From the NCBI GenBank assembly GCA_031286615.1, contig JAITUA010000022.1, positions 124,001 to 188,000 on the forward strand: a stretch of DNA of 64,000 nucleotides, in the 5' to 3' direction. Shown piece after piece: positions 37,137 to 46,009 of this stretch (its first letter is position 1; each line of letters starts with the position of its first letter). The position numbers and the translations under genes were made by a program. Below the pieces are notes generated by a model. The model ran no database searches and had not been told where the DNA came from. It saw only the letters and a program-made list of their open reading frames with translations. Origin of the DNA: Chryseobacterium sp. (lineage in GTDB: Bacteria; Bacteroidota; Bacteroidia; Flavobacteriales; Weeksellaceae).

Positions 37137-39248
37137 TTAGTTTTTACTTCTGAAGTCCTTAATATCCTGAATTTTAGATTCAAAATATTCTTTTTTCTCA
37201 GGACTCTTTTTGATTAGTATTTCAAACGCTTTTATTGCTTTTGTGTATAGTTTCTGTTCAAAGTAAAGATTTGCCAGCGTCTCTGTCATCAAATGTGAGA
37301 TATCATCGTTCTTTTCTTTAACAACATAGGAGCTTTCTTCTTTTAACTGACTGATTCTAGGATTATTTTCAATGAAGGTTTCAATAGCCTTTTCTTTGGT
37401 TTCTGATTTCTCTTTCTCGATCTCTTCAGTTCTGTCGATCTTAAGCCAGCTTTGCCAGGTATTGATAAAACCGGGAACATTACTGTCCAATTGCGGCTGT
37501 GTTGTATTCTTCATAGTAACTTCCTGTATTTGTTCTACAGGCTCTTCTTTACCTTCCTTCTTATCTTCAACCTTAAGGGTAGAAATATCGGTTCCAAAGA
37601 AAGAAACATTCATCACCGGAACTTCTTCTTTTTCAACAGCTTTTTCAGTATTTTCCTCGGTCGTTTCAATGGGGGCAGCTTGATCTTCAGCAACTTTTGA
37701 AGTTTCTTCTTTTGCTGAAACAGTATCTTCCTGAACAGTTTCTGTAATGGGCTCCGTTTCAGATGGGGCTTCAGCTTCCATTATCTGTTCTGGTTCTTCT
37801 GTAGAGATTATTTCTGCAACCGGAGCTTTTATTTCAGGGGCTACCACTTCTGTTGACTTGCTGATTAATGAATCAGGCATATTAGATTCGACACTCATAG
37901 GCTTCCATGAAGACTGAACTTCAGGAGCTTCTTCTTTTTCTTCTGCAGCTTCAACCTTAATCTCTTCTTCTGCAGGTAATTGATCTACAACAACTTCTTC
38001 TTTTACAGGCTCTTCTTTGATTTCTGAAGGTTTATCCTCACTTGTTGACCAAAAATGGAAATTCTGGGTTTCCGCAAAGCTAATTTCATGATCTCCAGCC
38101 GTTTCAGGCTCTGGCTTTTCTTCTTGAGCAACAGGTTTAGCCTCCTTCATTTTTTTCTCAACTTCTTCAATCAGACGTCTCATTTCCTCTTCATGCTTAT
38201 TTACATGAGGCTGGGAAATTTCAGCTGTTTCAGAAATTTCTTCGTTATTGGCCTGGATTTTAACATCCGGCATGAATGATTCCGTGCCGTGGAAGCTTAC
38301 TTCAGCATCGGATAATTCCACTGGAGGAACTTGTTCATTGCCTTGTGTATCTTCTTTTTCAGCAGAAATCTGATCTTCGTCGATAATAGTTTCTGGTGTA
38401 AAATTCTCACCGGCATTCTCTTCTACTTCAGCTTGTATTTCTTCTTGCTGAGCAGGTTCTTCATCAGAAACAGTTTCTGCTTTTACAGGCTCATCTGCTG
38501 CTGCTTCACCATTTTCTTCAGGTACTAAAGGAGCGATCTCATGGAAACTGATATTTTCTTCTTCTTCAATCTTTTCTTCTTCTTTTTCTGAAGAAATCTG
38601 ATCTTCTTGAATGATGGTTTCCGGTGTGAAGTTTTCTGCTGCTGTCTCTTCTATTTCAGTCTGTACTTCTTCTTTCTGAGCAGGTTCTTCCACAATAGCT
38701 TCAGTTTTTTGAGTGACTAAAGTTCCTGATTCCAGAGTAGATTCAATATCTATTGTTTCAGAATTTTGCTCATCCAGGAAGTTTTCTTCTCCTTCGAATA
38801 AAATTCTGTTTCGTTCACCGTTTACATAAATGTGTTTAACCTCCATTGCAGTTGGTAAAACACATGCAGCATTATGTTCTTCTGTTGGTTTTTCCACAGA
38901 AACTTCCTCTTCTCTTTTGATAGGGAAAGCTTTGGTTTTCTGGATTAATTGAGCTGGTTTTTCAATTGTTTTAGAAGGTTTCTTCTCTTCAACAATTTCT
39001 GATTTGGACTCCTGTTTGATCTTTCCATTGATCAGCTGATACAAAATCTTCTTGTCAGTTGTATAAGCTGCCGTTGTGGAAAGCTCTTTCTGATAGTTTT
39101 CTTTTTCGTACAGATGGATTCCATACAGATGAAGCGCCCTGATATTTTGAATATAAGGAAAAGTATGAATCTCTTCTTTCAAAAGACCAAGGTCTTCGAA
39201 CTGAATATTTTTCGGATCTTTTATTAATTCTAAAACTCTCGGATTCAT
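37137..39248 (-). CDS. very acidic, partly repetitive protein with C-terminal TPR-like helices
   Basis: 703 residues. An N-terminal helical part (1-80) and a C-terminal part (about 650-700, TLANLYFEQKLYTKAIKAFEILIKKSPEKKEYFESKI, TPR-like) flank a long Glu/Pro/Ser/Thr-rich region that looks disordered. Within it are two near-identical 36-residue repeats at about 187-222 and 263-298 (GENFTPETII-EDQIS) and four short motifs of the type (I/V)SF-x-(G/E) near residues 233, 317, 389 and 548. There is no signal peptide. It is 1 nt after lptE, the order usual for a TPR-containing gene in this flavobacterial cluster. Function unknown. Confidence 0.85.
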   Translation of the reverse strand: MNPRVLELIKDPKNIQFEDLGLLKEEIHTFPYIQNIRALHLYGIHLYEKENYQKELSTTAAYTTDKKILYQLINGKIKQESKSEIVEEKKPSKTIEKPAQLIQKTKAFPIKREEEVSVEKPTEEHNAACVLPTAMEVKHIYVNGERNRILFEGEENFLDEQNSETIDIESTLESGTLVTQKTEAIVEEPAQKEEVQTEIEETAAENFTPETIIQEDQISSEKEEEKIEEEENISFHEIAPLVPEENGEAAADEPVKAETVSDEEPAQQEEIQAEVEENAGENFTPETIIDEDQISAEKEDTQGNEQVPPVELSDAEVSFHGTESFMPDVKIQANNEEISETAEISQPHVNKHEEEMRRLIEEVEKKMKEAKPVAQEEKPEPETAGDHEISFAETQNFHFWSTSEDKPSEIKEEPVKEEVVVDQLPAEEEIKVEAAEEKEEAPEVQSSWKPMSVESNMPDSLISKSTEVVAPEIKAPVAEIISTEEPEQIMEAEAPSETEPITETVQEDTVSAKEETSKVAEDQAAPIETTEENTEKAVEKEEVPVMNVSFFGTDISTLKVEDKKEGKEEPVEQIQEVTMKNTTQPQLDSNVPGFINTWQSWLKIDRTEEIEKEKSETKEKAIETFIENNPRISQLKEESSYVVKEKNDDISHLMTETLANLYFEQKLYTKAIKAFEILIKKSPEKKEYFESKIQDIKDFRSKN
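38355..38462 (-). repeat. intragenic repeat, copy 2
   Basis: Encodes EEPAQQEEIQ ... DEDQISAEK; similar at DNA and protein level to the second copy 228 bp away. Confidence 0.8.
38583..38690 (-). repeat. intragenic repeat, copy 1
   Basis: Encodes EEPAQKEEVQ ... QEDQISSEK; about 75 percent identical residues to the other copy by eye. Confidence 0.8.
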
Positions 39249-39249
39249 C

Positions 39250-39801
39250 TTACCAATTCGCTACAATGTCGTTAAATATCTTATTAATAATTCTATCTGT
39301 TACCAGTTTTACCTGCTGGTCTTCGATTTGACTTAGTGATACATCACTGTTGAAAGCAGCTTCATCGGAATACGTTCTGTCGAAACTTGCATCCGGATGA
39401 ATTTTGTTTTCATAATGTACCTTTACGGTAATCGTAAGTTTATTCTGCGCCTGCTGAATCACTCCTCCAGAAGGGTTTGTCTGGGTATTGGAACTGATTG
39501 TAGTAGGAGTAATGGAATAGTCCGTAATCTCACCTTCTATCAGGATATCAGGATTTTCTTTTGTTCCTTTCAGTGTTGTTCTCTGCAGGAATCTGTTTTG
39601 TATTGCGGTAGAAAACTGTTGTGATAATGCAGGGTTTACAAGGGGTGCATTATTCGGAAATTCATTGATCTGAACAGTTTTTTCATCTGTAAGAGATGAT
39701 CCCGTAAAGCTGTAACATGAATTTAAAACTCCCAGTAATACAAAAAGCATTACGGTAAGCAGTGATTGTTTCGGGCTGATATTTTTAATGTTAAAATTCA
39801 T
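39250..39801 (-). CDS. lptE: LptE family lipoprotein
   Basis: LptE partners LptD in placing LPS on the outer membrane. 183 residues. The signal peptide carries a lipobox-like LNSC with YSFTGSSL after it, the usual start of Bacteroidota LptE proteins. The mature part holds TVQINEFPNNAPLVNPALSQ and ILIEGEITDYSITP, family-typical. The frame is open 21 codons further upstream, but those lie inside the preceding gene; the ATG before NFNIKN, overlapping it by 11 nt, was chosen. Order miaB ... sigma-54 activator-membrane protein-lptE-TPR gene matches other flavobacteria. Confidence 0.88.
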   Translation of the reverse strand: MNFNIKNISPKQSLLTVMLFVLLGVLNSCYSFTGSSLTDEKTVQINEFPNNAPLVNPALSQQFSTAIQNRFLQRTTLKGTKENPDILIEGEITDYSITPTTISSNTQTNPSGGVIQQAQNKLTITVKVHYENKIHPDASFDRTYSDEAAFNSDVSLSQIEDQQVKLVTDRIINKIFNDIVANW

Positions 39802-40495
39802 TTTTAGATCCAATTTCAATAATTTCATCATACTCAATTTGTTGAATAGCATCTTCATAAGCAAAATAGTTTGCAGTATATAAAAACGGAAGGGTAAGGA
39901 AAATTCCTATCCCACAGGCAACAATACCAATCTGAGCTAAAATACTTACTATTAATGAGAAAAGAAAAATTGACAACAGATTTCCTTTGGTCATTACTTT
40001 TGAAATATTCCAGGCTTCTTTTATTTCCGTGATCCCTTTAAGGCTGATTAATGGAATGATATAAAAACCCTTCAATACGAAGTAGTATATCGCTGCCATC
40101 AATAAAAAAACGTAAGGAACCATAAAAAGAGCTACCATTGGATTGGGGTCATTACTCCCAGACATTGCTCCTGATATACCCAGCACAGCAAATAAAGGAA
40201 TGTAAAGTAATAAAACACCTCCAAAAACAATTAACTGCAGCATAAAATAAGGCATAAAGTCATTAAAATTAAAGATATCTCCGGGACTTGCGGGCTGATT
40301 TCTGCTCAGTCTTTGAAGATATTTGTATAAATTACCCATCGCCAATAATCCGCAGAACGGAATAATCGACATGATAAAGCACACTAAAAATGCTATAAAA
40401 ATATTCCCGAAATCTTTCTTTAAAAGTTCAAAACCTTTATTAATATATTCTCCGAGTTTAAAATTGACCGGCTTAGGTGTTAAATTTACTTTCAT
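39791..40495 (-). CDS. multi-pass membrane protein of unknown function
   Basis: 234 residues with about five or six hydrophobic segments (NIFIAFLVCFIMSIIPFCGLLAMG, FMLQLIVFGGVLLLYIPLFAVLG, NLLSIFLFSLIVSILAQIGIVACGIGIF). The N-terminal part VNFKLGEYINKGFELLKKDFG precedes the first helix, a layout seen in unnamed flavobacterial membrane proteins. It lies 13 nt after the sigma-54 activator gene and overlaps lptE by 11 nt, so it is co-transcribed with them. I do not recognise a functional motif. Confidence 0.8.
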   Translation of the reverse strand: MKVNLTPKPVNFKLGEYINKGFELLKKDFGNIFIAFLVCFIMSIIPFCGLLAMGNLYKYLQRLSRNQPASPGDIFNFNDFMPYFMLQLIVFGGVLLLYIPLFAVLGISGAMSGSNDPNPMVALFMVPYVFLLMAAIYYFVLKGFYIIPLISLKGITEIKEAWNISKVMTKGNLLSIFLFSLIVSILAQIGIVACGIGIFLTLPFLYTANYFAYEDAIQQIEYDEIIEIGSKNEF

Positions 40496-40508
40496 TATTT
40501 ATGTTGTG

Positions 40509-41798
40509 CTAATCTTCCAGGTTATATTGTTTTATTTTTCTGTATAAAGTTCTTTGTGAGATTCCCAGTTCATCTGCGGCTCTGTTTCTGCGTCCTTTAT
40601 GCTTCTCCAATGCTTTGATAATCAAATCCTTTTCATTATTCTGAAGAGAAAGTGATTCTGGTCTGTTTTCTTCAATTTCGATATCTTCAATATCTTCATA
40701 ACTGTCATCCGGAGTTGAGATAATCGTAGGATTCTGAACTACCGGTGCATCATTATTATTTTCAAAATAGACTAGAGACCCCGGATTCACCTGAGGCTGA
40801 GTTTCAGGGGTATAAATCCTGTTGATCAGGTTTTTCTCATGGTTGCTCAGATCTGCCGTTCCTCTGTTTTTAATCAATTCCGAAGTTAAGGATTTTAAAT
40901 CATTAATATCATTCCTCATATCGAATAGAATTTTATACATGATTTCTCTTTCACTTCCGAAATCGTTTTGCTTAGGAGTATTCTGACTGTTCACTACCAT
41001 GGGAAGGTGTGTTTCCATCGGAATATACTCGGCCAGTTTCTCAGCAGTTATATTTCTGTTCCTTTCCACAACGGTCATCTGCTCTACCAAGTTTCTTAAT
41101 TGGCGGACGTTACCCGGAAAGGAATAACTTTCTATGTAATGAACAGCGCTTTGCTCCAGCTCCAGTTCCGGCATTCTGTATTTTTCTGCAAAGTCTATCG
41201 CAAACTTTCTGAACAGCAAATGAATGTCTCCTTTTCTTTCTCTCAAAGGCGGCATATCTATCTGAACGGTATTCAAACGGTAATATAAATCCTCACGGAA
41301 TCTTCCGTCATGGATCGCTTTCATCATATTAACGTTGGTAGCCGCTACAATCCTTACATTTGTTTTCTGCACCTGTGAAGAACCTACTTTCATAAATTCG
41401 CCACTTTCCAGCACTCTTAAAAGACGAACCTGAGTCTGCAGCGGAAGCTCTCCTACCTCATCCAAAAAGATTGTTCCTCCGTCTGCTACTTCAAAATACC
41501 CTTTTCTTGTTGCTGTAGCTCCTGTAAAAGCTCCTTTTTCGTGTCCGAACAGCTCAGAATCTATGGTTCCTTCCGGAATTGCACCACAGTTTACCACAAT
41601 ATAAGGCTGATGTTTTCTTTTGGATTCTGAATGGATAATTTTCGGAATAAATTCTTTTCCTACCCCACTTTCCCCTATTACCAGTACAGAAATATCTGTA
41701 GGGGCAACCTGAATAGATTTTTCCAGTGCCCGGTTGAGTGCGGGAAAGTTTCCGATAATTCCGAAACGGTTTTTTATGTTTTGTAGCTCGTTGCTCAT
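40509..41798 (-). CDS. sigma-54-dependent transcriptional activator without receiver domain
   Basis: 429 residues. The AAA+ domain (about 20-250) has Walker A GESGVGKE, the sigma-54 contact loop GAFTGATA, Walker B GGTIFLDEVGEL and the arginine-finger region RFREDLYYRLN. A Fis-type helix-turn-helix is at the C-terminus (KALEKHKGRRNRAADELGISQRTLYRKIKQY). There is no N-terminal response-regulator or GAF domain, so activity must be controlled in another way. A Walker A change from GTGKE to GVGKE is conservative. It sits in the miaB-lptE cluster, 36 nt from the TPR gene. Confidence 0.93.
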   Translation of the reverse strand: MSNELQNIKNRFGIIGNFPALNRALEKSIQVAPTDISVLVIGESGVGKEFIPKIIHSESKRKHQPYIVVNCGAIPEGTIDSELFGHEKGAFTGATATRKGYFEVADGGTIFLDEVGELPLQTQVRLLRVLESGEFMKVGSSQVQKTNVRIVAATNVNMMKAIHDGRFREDLYYRLNTVQIDMPPLRERKGDIHLLFRKFAIDFAEKYRMPELELEQSAVHYIESYSFPGNVRQLRNLVEQMTVVERNRNITAEKLAEYIPMETHLPMVVNSQNTPKQNDFGSEREIMYKILFDMRNDINDLKSLTSELIKNRGTADLSNHEKNLINRIYTPETQPQVNPGSLVYFENNNDAPVVQNPTIISTPDDSYEDIEDIEIEENRPESLSLQNNEKDLIIKALEKHKGRRNRAADELGISQRTLYRKIKQYNLED

Positions 41799-41834
41799 AA
41801 GTAAATTTTTGATTATTGATTTAATGTTAATCTT

Positions 41835-42632
41835 CTACAGCTCTTCAATCTCTTTTCTGTAGATTTTGTTAAAATGATGAGTGTAGACATCTTTCATAGT
41901 CTTTCCTTCATCATACGTTTGCAGGGCTAACATTTTTAAATCTAAATAATCTTTGTTTCTGATCTTAGAAACTTTACTTTTAAAGTATATATTCTCGGCA
42001 AAGTTGTATTCTTTGCTTTGTTTTTCAAAATTTTCCAGGGCTTTATCATACCTTCCCAGTTCAAAGTAAGTCACTCCCAACTGGTAATGGTCAAACATTC
42101 CCTTCACATAACCTCTGGTTGCCAGAAGCCTTTCTATAATCCCTGCGGCTTTTTCTTTCTGTCCTAACGCGCTGTAGGACATAGCTCTTACTACATCCAG
42201 ATTATAGTCTCCGTTCTGAGACCTTCCTAAGTCTCCGGGATAATATTTTTTTAGCTGGTCTAAATCCTGAATAGCACCTTTATAATCTCTTAGAAACTGA
42301 AACTTTGTCCAGCCTCTGTATCCAAGGTGCATTTGGGGATCTAAAGCAACTGCTTTATCAATTAAAATTTTCCAGGTTACGAAATCTCCGTTCTTAAGAT
42401 ATGGAACTGCTTTTTCCATATAAGCACGAGAGAAATCAGGACACAGTTCAATGGCTTTATCGAAGCCTTCCTGAGATTCTGCGAAACCTTGTAAATCTGA
42501 AGCCCAGTTGTATAACTCGCACGCTTTTTTGCAGTTCTCACCCTCTACTGCATTACAGTTGACCTGTGCAATAGTATTGGTGTAAACGATAAGTAACAAA
42601 AAGCTAAGGTAATACCTCTGAAACTTTTCCAT
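41835..42632 (-). CDS. exported TPR-repeat protein
   Basis: 265 residues. Signal peptide MEKFQRYYLSFLLLIVYTNTIAQ. At least three TPR-like units follow: AESQEGFDKAIELCPDFSRAYMEKAVPYLKNGD, KAVALDPQMHLGYRGWTKF, and GVTYFELGRYDKALENFEKQ (as separate blocks between about 50 and 230). The frame opens at a TTG two codons earlier, but the ATG was chosen; either overlaps the preceding lipoprotein gene by about 30 nt, which implies translational coupling. The role is unknown; TPR proteins usually mediate protein contacts. Confidence 0.83.
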   Translation of the reverse strand: MEKFQRYYLSFLLLIVYTNTIAQVNCNAVEGENCKKACELYNWASDLQGFAESQEGFDKAIELCPDFSRAYMEKAVPYLKNGDFVTWKILIDKAVALDPQMHLGYRGWTKFQFLRDYKGAIQDLDQLKKYYPGDLGRSQNGDYNLDVVRAMSYSALGQKEKAAGIIERLLATRGYVKGMFDHYQLGVTYFELGRYDKALENFEKQSKEYNFAENIYFKSKVSKIRNKDYLDLKMLALQTYDEGKTMKDVYTHHFNKIYRKEIEEL

Positions 42633-43122
42633 TTTCAATTTTATAGGTTAAATACTGATAATAATCTACTTTTAAACCTTTTATCTCTTTCGGCATCCAG
42701 CCATCGAGTGATTTTGTAAACTGCAGCAATTTATTTTCCAATTCTTCATCCAATACAGTTTCTTTCAGATCCGGGCTCATATGCTGTAATCTGAACAATC
42801 CTGTCTTTCCTTCACAATTTACTAAAAATCTTACGGTAATATAACCGTCTATCTTCTTTTCAGAATATATATTTTCTTTTTTAAGTTTTTCTACGATCGC
42901 AATCTTCTCACCTTTGTAGCTATATTCTTTTGTACCCTGATAATACTGAAAACTGAAATGTCCCCATTTTTCTGAACCACATTTCTTAAAACCAGCATCA
43001 TCCAGTTTTTCATCAAATTCAATATCACCTACGGTATTCGGATATTTTTTGACTGCCTTTTCTGTCTGGCAGGATACCAGAGCAAATGAAAGCATTGCAA
43101 AAAGATAGACTGCTTTGATCAC
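42604..43122 (-). CDS. lipoprotein with TonB-C-like domain
   Basis: 172 residues. A short signal peptide with lipobox ALVSC gives a lipid-anchored mature protein. The second half resembles the TonB C-terminal fold as used in many Bacteroidota proteins: IDGYITVRFLVNCEGKTGLFRL, then a helix, then LDGWMPKEIKGLKVDYYQYLTYKIENG. It lacks the inner-membrane helix and Pro-rich stretch of a true TonB. The start codon is GTG, 9 nt after the miaB stop, so it belongs to the miaB transcript. Two more proteins of similar fold are encoded upstream of miaB. Confidence 0.75.
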   Translation of the reverse strand: MIKAVYLFAMLSFALVSCQTEKAVKKYPNTVGDIEFDEKLDDAGFKKCGSEKWGHFSFQYYQGTKEYSYKGEKIAIVEKLKKENIYSEKKIDGYITVRFLVNCEGKTGLFRLQHMSPDLKETVLDEELENKLLQFTKSLDGWMPKEIKGLKVDYYQYLTYKIENGKVSEVLP

Positions 43123-43131
43123 AACTTACTC

Positions 43132-44568
43132 TTATTCCGCTGTTCTCCCTAAAAGCGTGCCTTGTGTATTGTCATAGACAAAAACGTTCACAATGTCACC
43201 TATTTTCTGTCCTTCAAGCTGATCGAATACACATACTGCATTCTGAGAGTTTCTTCCTTTCCATTGATTTTTGTTCTTTTTGGAAATTCCTTCAATCAGA
43301 ATCTGATGCATTCTTCCTACATAAGATTTCATTCTTTGTTTTGAAAGCTCTCCCTGAAGTGCAATAACCTCAGCAAGACGTCTCTGCTTTACATCGGCAG
43401 GAATATTGTCTTCCATTTTCTTGTGAGCCGGCGTTCCAGGTCTCTCTGAGTAGGCAAACATATAACCGTAGTCATATTCCACTTCTCTCATGAGACTTAA
43501 GGTATCCTGGTGGTCTTCTTCTGATTCATTACAGAATCCAACAATCATATCCTGAGAAAAGGCAACTTCCGGAACAATTTCTTTTGCTTTTTTAATCAGA
43601 TCAAGATATTCTTCACGGGTATGCTGTCTGTTCATCGCTTCCAGCATGTTATTGCTTCCGCTTTGTACAGGAAGGTGTACATATTTACAGATGTTATCGT
43701 GTTTTGCCATCATTTTGAATACATCCAGACTCATATCCTGCGGATTTGAAGTGGAGAATCTGATTCTTAATTCCGGAACAGCTTTAGCCACCAGATCAAG
43801 AAGCTGGGCAAAATTAACGGCTGTTGCTTTCTGCATTTCAGAAGCTTTGGCGAAATCTTTTTTAGGACCTCCTCCATACCAAAGATAAGAGTCTACATTT
43901 TGTCCTAAAAGGGTAATTTCTTTATATCCGTTGTTGGCAAGATCTTTACATTCATCTATGATAGAGTGCGGATCACGGCTTCTTTCTCTTCCTCTTGTAA
44001 AAGGAACTACACAGAATGTACACATATTATCACACCCTCTGGTAATGGTAACAAAAGCGGTAACCCCGTTTCCGCCTAAACGAACGGGATTGATATCTGC
44101 ATAGGTTTCTTCTTTGGAAAGGATCACATTAATTGCATCTCTTCCATCGTCAGTTTCTTTTAAAAGATTAGGGAGATCTCTATACGCATCCGGACCTACA
44201 ACCAGGTCAACCAGTTGTTCTTCTTCCAAGAATTTAGTTTTTAATCTTTCCGCCATACAACCCAAAACACCCACCGTCATATTCGGTTTTTCTTTTTTCA
44301 GGTTTTTGAACTGGGAAAGACGCATTCTCACGGTCTGCTCTGCTTTTTCTCGGATGGAACATGTATTTAAAAGAATCAGGTCAGCTTCTTCTACTTTCAT
44401 TGTTGTATTGTATCCCTGTTCATTAAGGATGGATGCAACAATTTCAGAGTCAGAGAAATTCATCTGACAGCCATAGCTTTCTAAAAACAGTTTTTTAGAA
44501 TTTTCCGGTCTTTCAGCAATGGCAAAAGCTTCGCCCTGTTTCGTTTCGTCTATATATTTTTCCTGCAC
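43132..44568 (-). CDS. miaB: tRNA-2-methylthio-N6-dimethylallyladenosine synthase
   Basis: Radical SAM methylthiotransferase modifying A37 of tRNAs reading UNN codons. About 478 residues. The N-terminal UPF0004 domain has SYGCQMNFSDSE, NTCSIREKAE and VGVLGCMAERL, holding the three auxiliary-cluster cysteines. The radical SAM core has the CxxxCxxC motif in RGCDNMCTFCVVPFTRGRERSR. A TRAM domain closes the protein. No ATG precedes the conserved part; candidate starts are a GTG (chosen) and a TTG three codons upstream. A strong -7 box TATCTTTGCA lies about 50 nt upstream. It leads the transcript into the lipoprotein, TPR and sigma-54 activator genes. Confidence 0.97.
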   Translation of the reverse strand: MQEKYIDETKQGEAFAIAERPENSKKLFLESYGCQMNFSDSEIVASILNEQGYNTTMKVEEADLILLNTCSIREKAEQTVRMRLSQFKNLKKEKPNMTVGVLGCMAERLKTKFLEEEQLVDLVVGPDAYRDLPNLLKETDDGRDAINVILSKEETYADINPVRLGGNGVTAFVTITRGCDNMCTFCVVPFTRGRERSRDPHSIIDECKDLANNGYKEITLLGQNVDSYLWYGGGPKKDFAKASEMQKATAVNFAQLLDLVAKAVPELRIRFSTSNPQDMSLDVFKMMAKHDNICKYVHLPVQSGSNNMLEAMNRQHTREEYLDLIKKAKEIVPEVAFSQDMIVGFCNESEEDHQDTLSLMREVEYDYGYMFAYSERPGTPAHKKMEDNIPADVKQRRLAEVIALQGELSKQRMKSYVGRMHQILIEGISKKNKNQWKGRNSQNAVCVFDQLEGQKIGDIVNVFVYDNTQGTLLGRTAE

Positions 44569-44617
44569 GATAATCAATTTAAGGTTCGCAATTTTAAATT
44601 ACGAACAAATAAGTTTG

Positions 44618-44625
44618 CAAAGATA
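44618..44625 (-). promoter_or_regulatory. -7 promoter element of miaB
   Basis: TATCTTTGCA on the minus strand, the strong form of the Bacteroidota box; no TTG at the canonical -33 position. Confidence 0.6.
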
Positions 44626-44651
44626 CAAAATATTGTGACAGATTGTCAGGA

Positions 44652-45377
44652 TTATCTTTCAGTAAATGTTACTGAAAACTGTACCGGAAATGAAATCCTC
44701 TCAACGATAGGAATATCTTTATAAAAAGCTGGTATCCAGATCTTCTTCATCCTTGCAAGAGTCCGCATAAAATCATTATTAAAATTCTGATTATAAATCT
44801 CAGGATAAATTCTAGGATTAATAATATGCCCGTCTTTACTGATATAAAATTCCAGATTTACCTTCCCGTTAAGTTGATAATCTTCAAAAATCATCATAAA
44901 ATTATCATGAAATAATGTATGAAAAGCTTTTGATCCTTCTGGGTATTTGGTATGTGCTACAAATTTATTGGCATCATAACCCGGTTGATAATTGCTCATC
45001 AGATCTTTTGGATATAAAATAAATTCAGTAATAGCTCCAATTTTCCAGCCTTTTACTTCAGCAGGTTTCCATTTTTTAAGATTCTTAAGAACTTCTCTGG
45101 AAAGATCATATGCACATTTGTTCCTTCTAATATTAGCCGTATCCTGATCTTTAATAAATTTAACTTCAGATTTTTCGGTAATGATAATTCTAGGTTGATA
45201 AATTTCTTTATCATCACATTCCTTCAATTTACTATTGATAAGAAATTCATGAACATCTTTGTAAAAATTAACCATTCCTCCTTCATAAAAGGTCTGTTTC
45301 TCCGGATATTCATCAAGTATCTGCGCTTTATACAGAGATACAAAAGCCAGAAAAAACATAATAAAAGTCTTTTTCAT
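44652..45377 (-). CDS. exported protein with two TonB-C-like repeats
   Basis: 241 residues with a signal peptide (MKKTFIMFFLAFVSLYKAQ). Two similar halves are seen: YEGGMVNFYKDVHEFL ... ITEKSEVKFIKD ... LKKWKPAEVKGWKIGAIT and YPEGSKAFHTLFHDN ... ISKDGHIINPRI ... MKKIWIPAFYKDIPI. Each resembles the C-terminal domain of TonB as found in Bacteroidota energy-transducer-like proteins, but no membrane anchor or TonB-type linker is present. It lies 17 nt after the next upstream gene of the same kind, so the two form an operon. Function unknown. Confidence 0.75.
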   Translation of the reverse strand: MKKTFIMFFLAFVSLYKAQILDEYPEKQTFYEGGMVNFYKDVHEFLINSKLKECDDKEIYQPRIIITEKSEVKFIKDQDTANIRRNKCAYDLSREVLKNLKKWKPAEVKGWKIGAITEFILYPKDLMSNYQPGYDANKFVAHTKYPEGSKAFHTLFHDNFMMIFEDYQLNGKVNLEFYISKDGHIINPRIYPEIYNQNFNNDFMRTLARMKKIWIPAFYKDIPIVERISFPVQFSVTFTER

Positions 45378-45394
45378 TATTGTGTTTAAATTAT

Positions 45395-45877
45395 TTAATC
45401 AATATCAGCTGACATTGAAGAGAAGTTCATTTTAACTTTAATCTGTGAAGCTACAGGTTCCCCGCCACAAGACGCCGGCGTCCAGTTTTTCTTTATTCTT
45501 CTTACAACATACTGCATGTCATCAAAAAAAACTTCGCTGTTCTGTACTTTAGGCATCCCTTTCACATCCACAACCTTTCCTTTGGCATCAAGCACCAAAG
45601 TAAATGTAAAATCTCCCGTCAGCGCGTAGAAATCCGAATTGAGATAAGCATACATATATTTGTTCAGGATGTCTTTGTAAGCTGCAACCCCACCTTCATA
45701 AGCTGCCGGTTTAAAATCATTACATTTCACAGCAACCTGCATAAAAGGTTCTTTAATATCTATTTTTAAAAGGGTTTTATTACTATCTCTTATGAAGGAA
45801 TCATCCCGTTCTTCCTGATCCTGTGCAAATGAAAAAGTCCCTGCACACAAAGTCAAAAATAAAAGTACTGTTCTCAT
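45395..45877 (-). CDS. exported TonB-C-like protein
   Basis: 160 residues after correcting the start: the frame is open 25 codons upstream, but the ATG before RTVLLFLTLCAGTFSFAQ gives a good signal peptide. The mature part contains YEGGVAAYKDILNKYMYAYLN, FTLVLDAKGKVVDVKGM, and RIKKNWTPASCGGEPVASQIKVKMNF, the typical pattern of a TonB-C-like domain. There is no membrane anchor. It is co-transcribed with the two-repeat protein 17 nt downstream. Confidence 0.75.
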   Translation of the reverse strand: MRTVLLFLTLCAGTFSFAQDQEERDDSFIRDSNKTLLKIDIKEPFMQVAVKCNDFKPAAYEGGVAAYKDILNKYMYAYLNSDFYALTGDFTFTLVLDAKGKVVDVKGMPKVQNSEVFFDDMQYVVRRIKKNWTPASCGGEPVASQIKVKMNFSSMSADID

Positions 45878-45925
45878 AATTTTGTTTCCTAATAATAAAC
45901 AAAGGTAAATATTTAGCTCATTTAT

Positions 45926-45960
45926 AAAAAAGAAAAACTTCGCGCAAAGCATGAAGTTTT
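45926..45960 (-). terminator. Rho-independent terminator of the poxB-like gene
   Basis: Stem AAAACTTC / GAAGTTTT with an 11-nt loop, followed on the minus strand by a U-rich tail, 49 nt after the stop codon. Confidence 0.7.
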
Positions 45961-46009
45961 ACCTATAGGTTCTGGATCTCAGGCAACTTTCCAATTATTT
46001 CTGATCTTC

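Noticed and set aside
37372-38528. long open frames antisense to the acidic repeat protein
   Set aside because: Glu- and Lys-rich coding DNA leaves opposite-strand frames open (Phe, Leu and Ser codons); the translations show no domain and no promoter.
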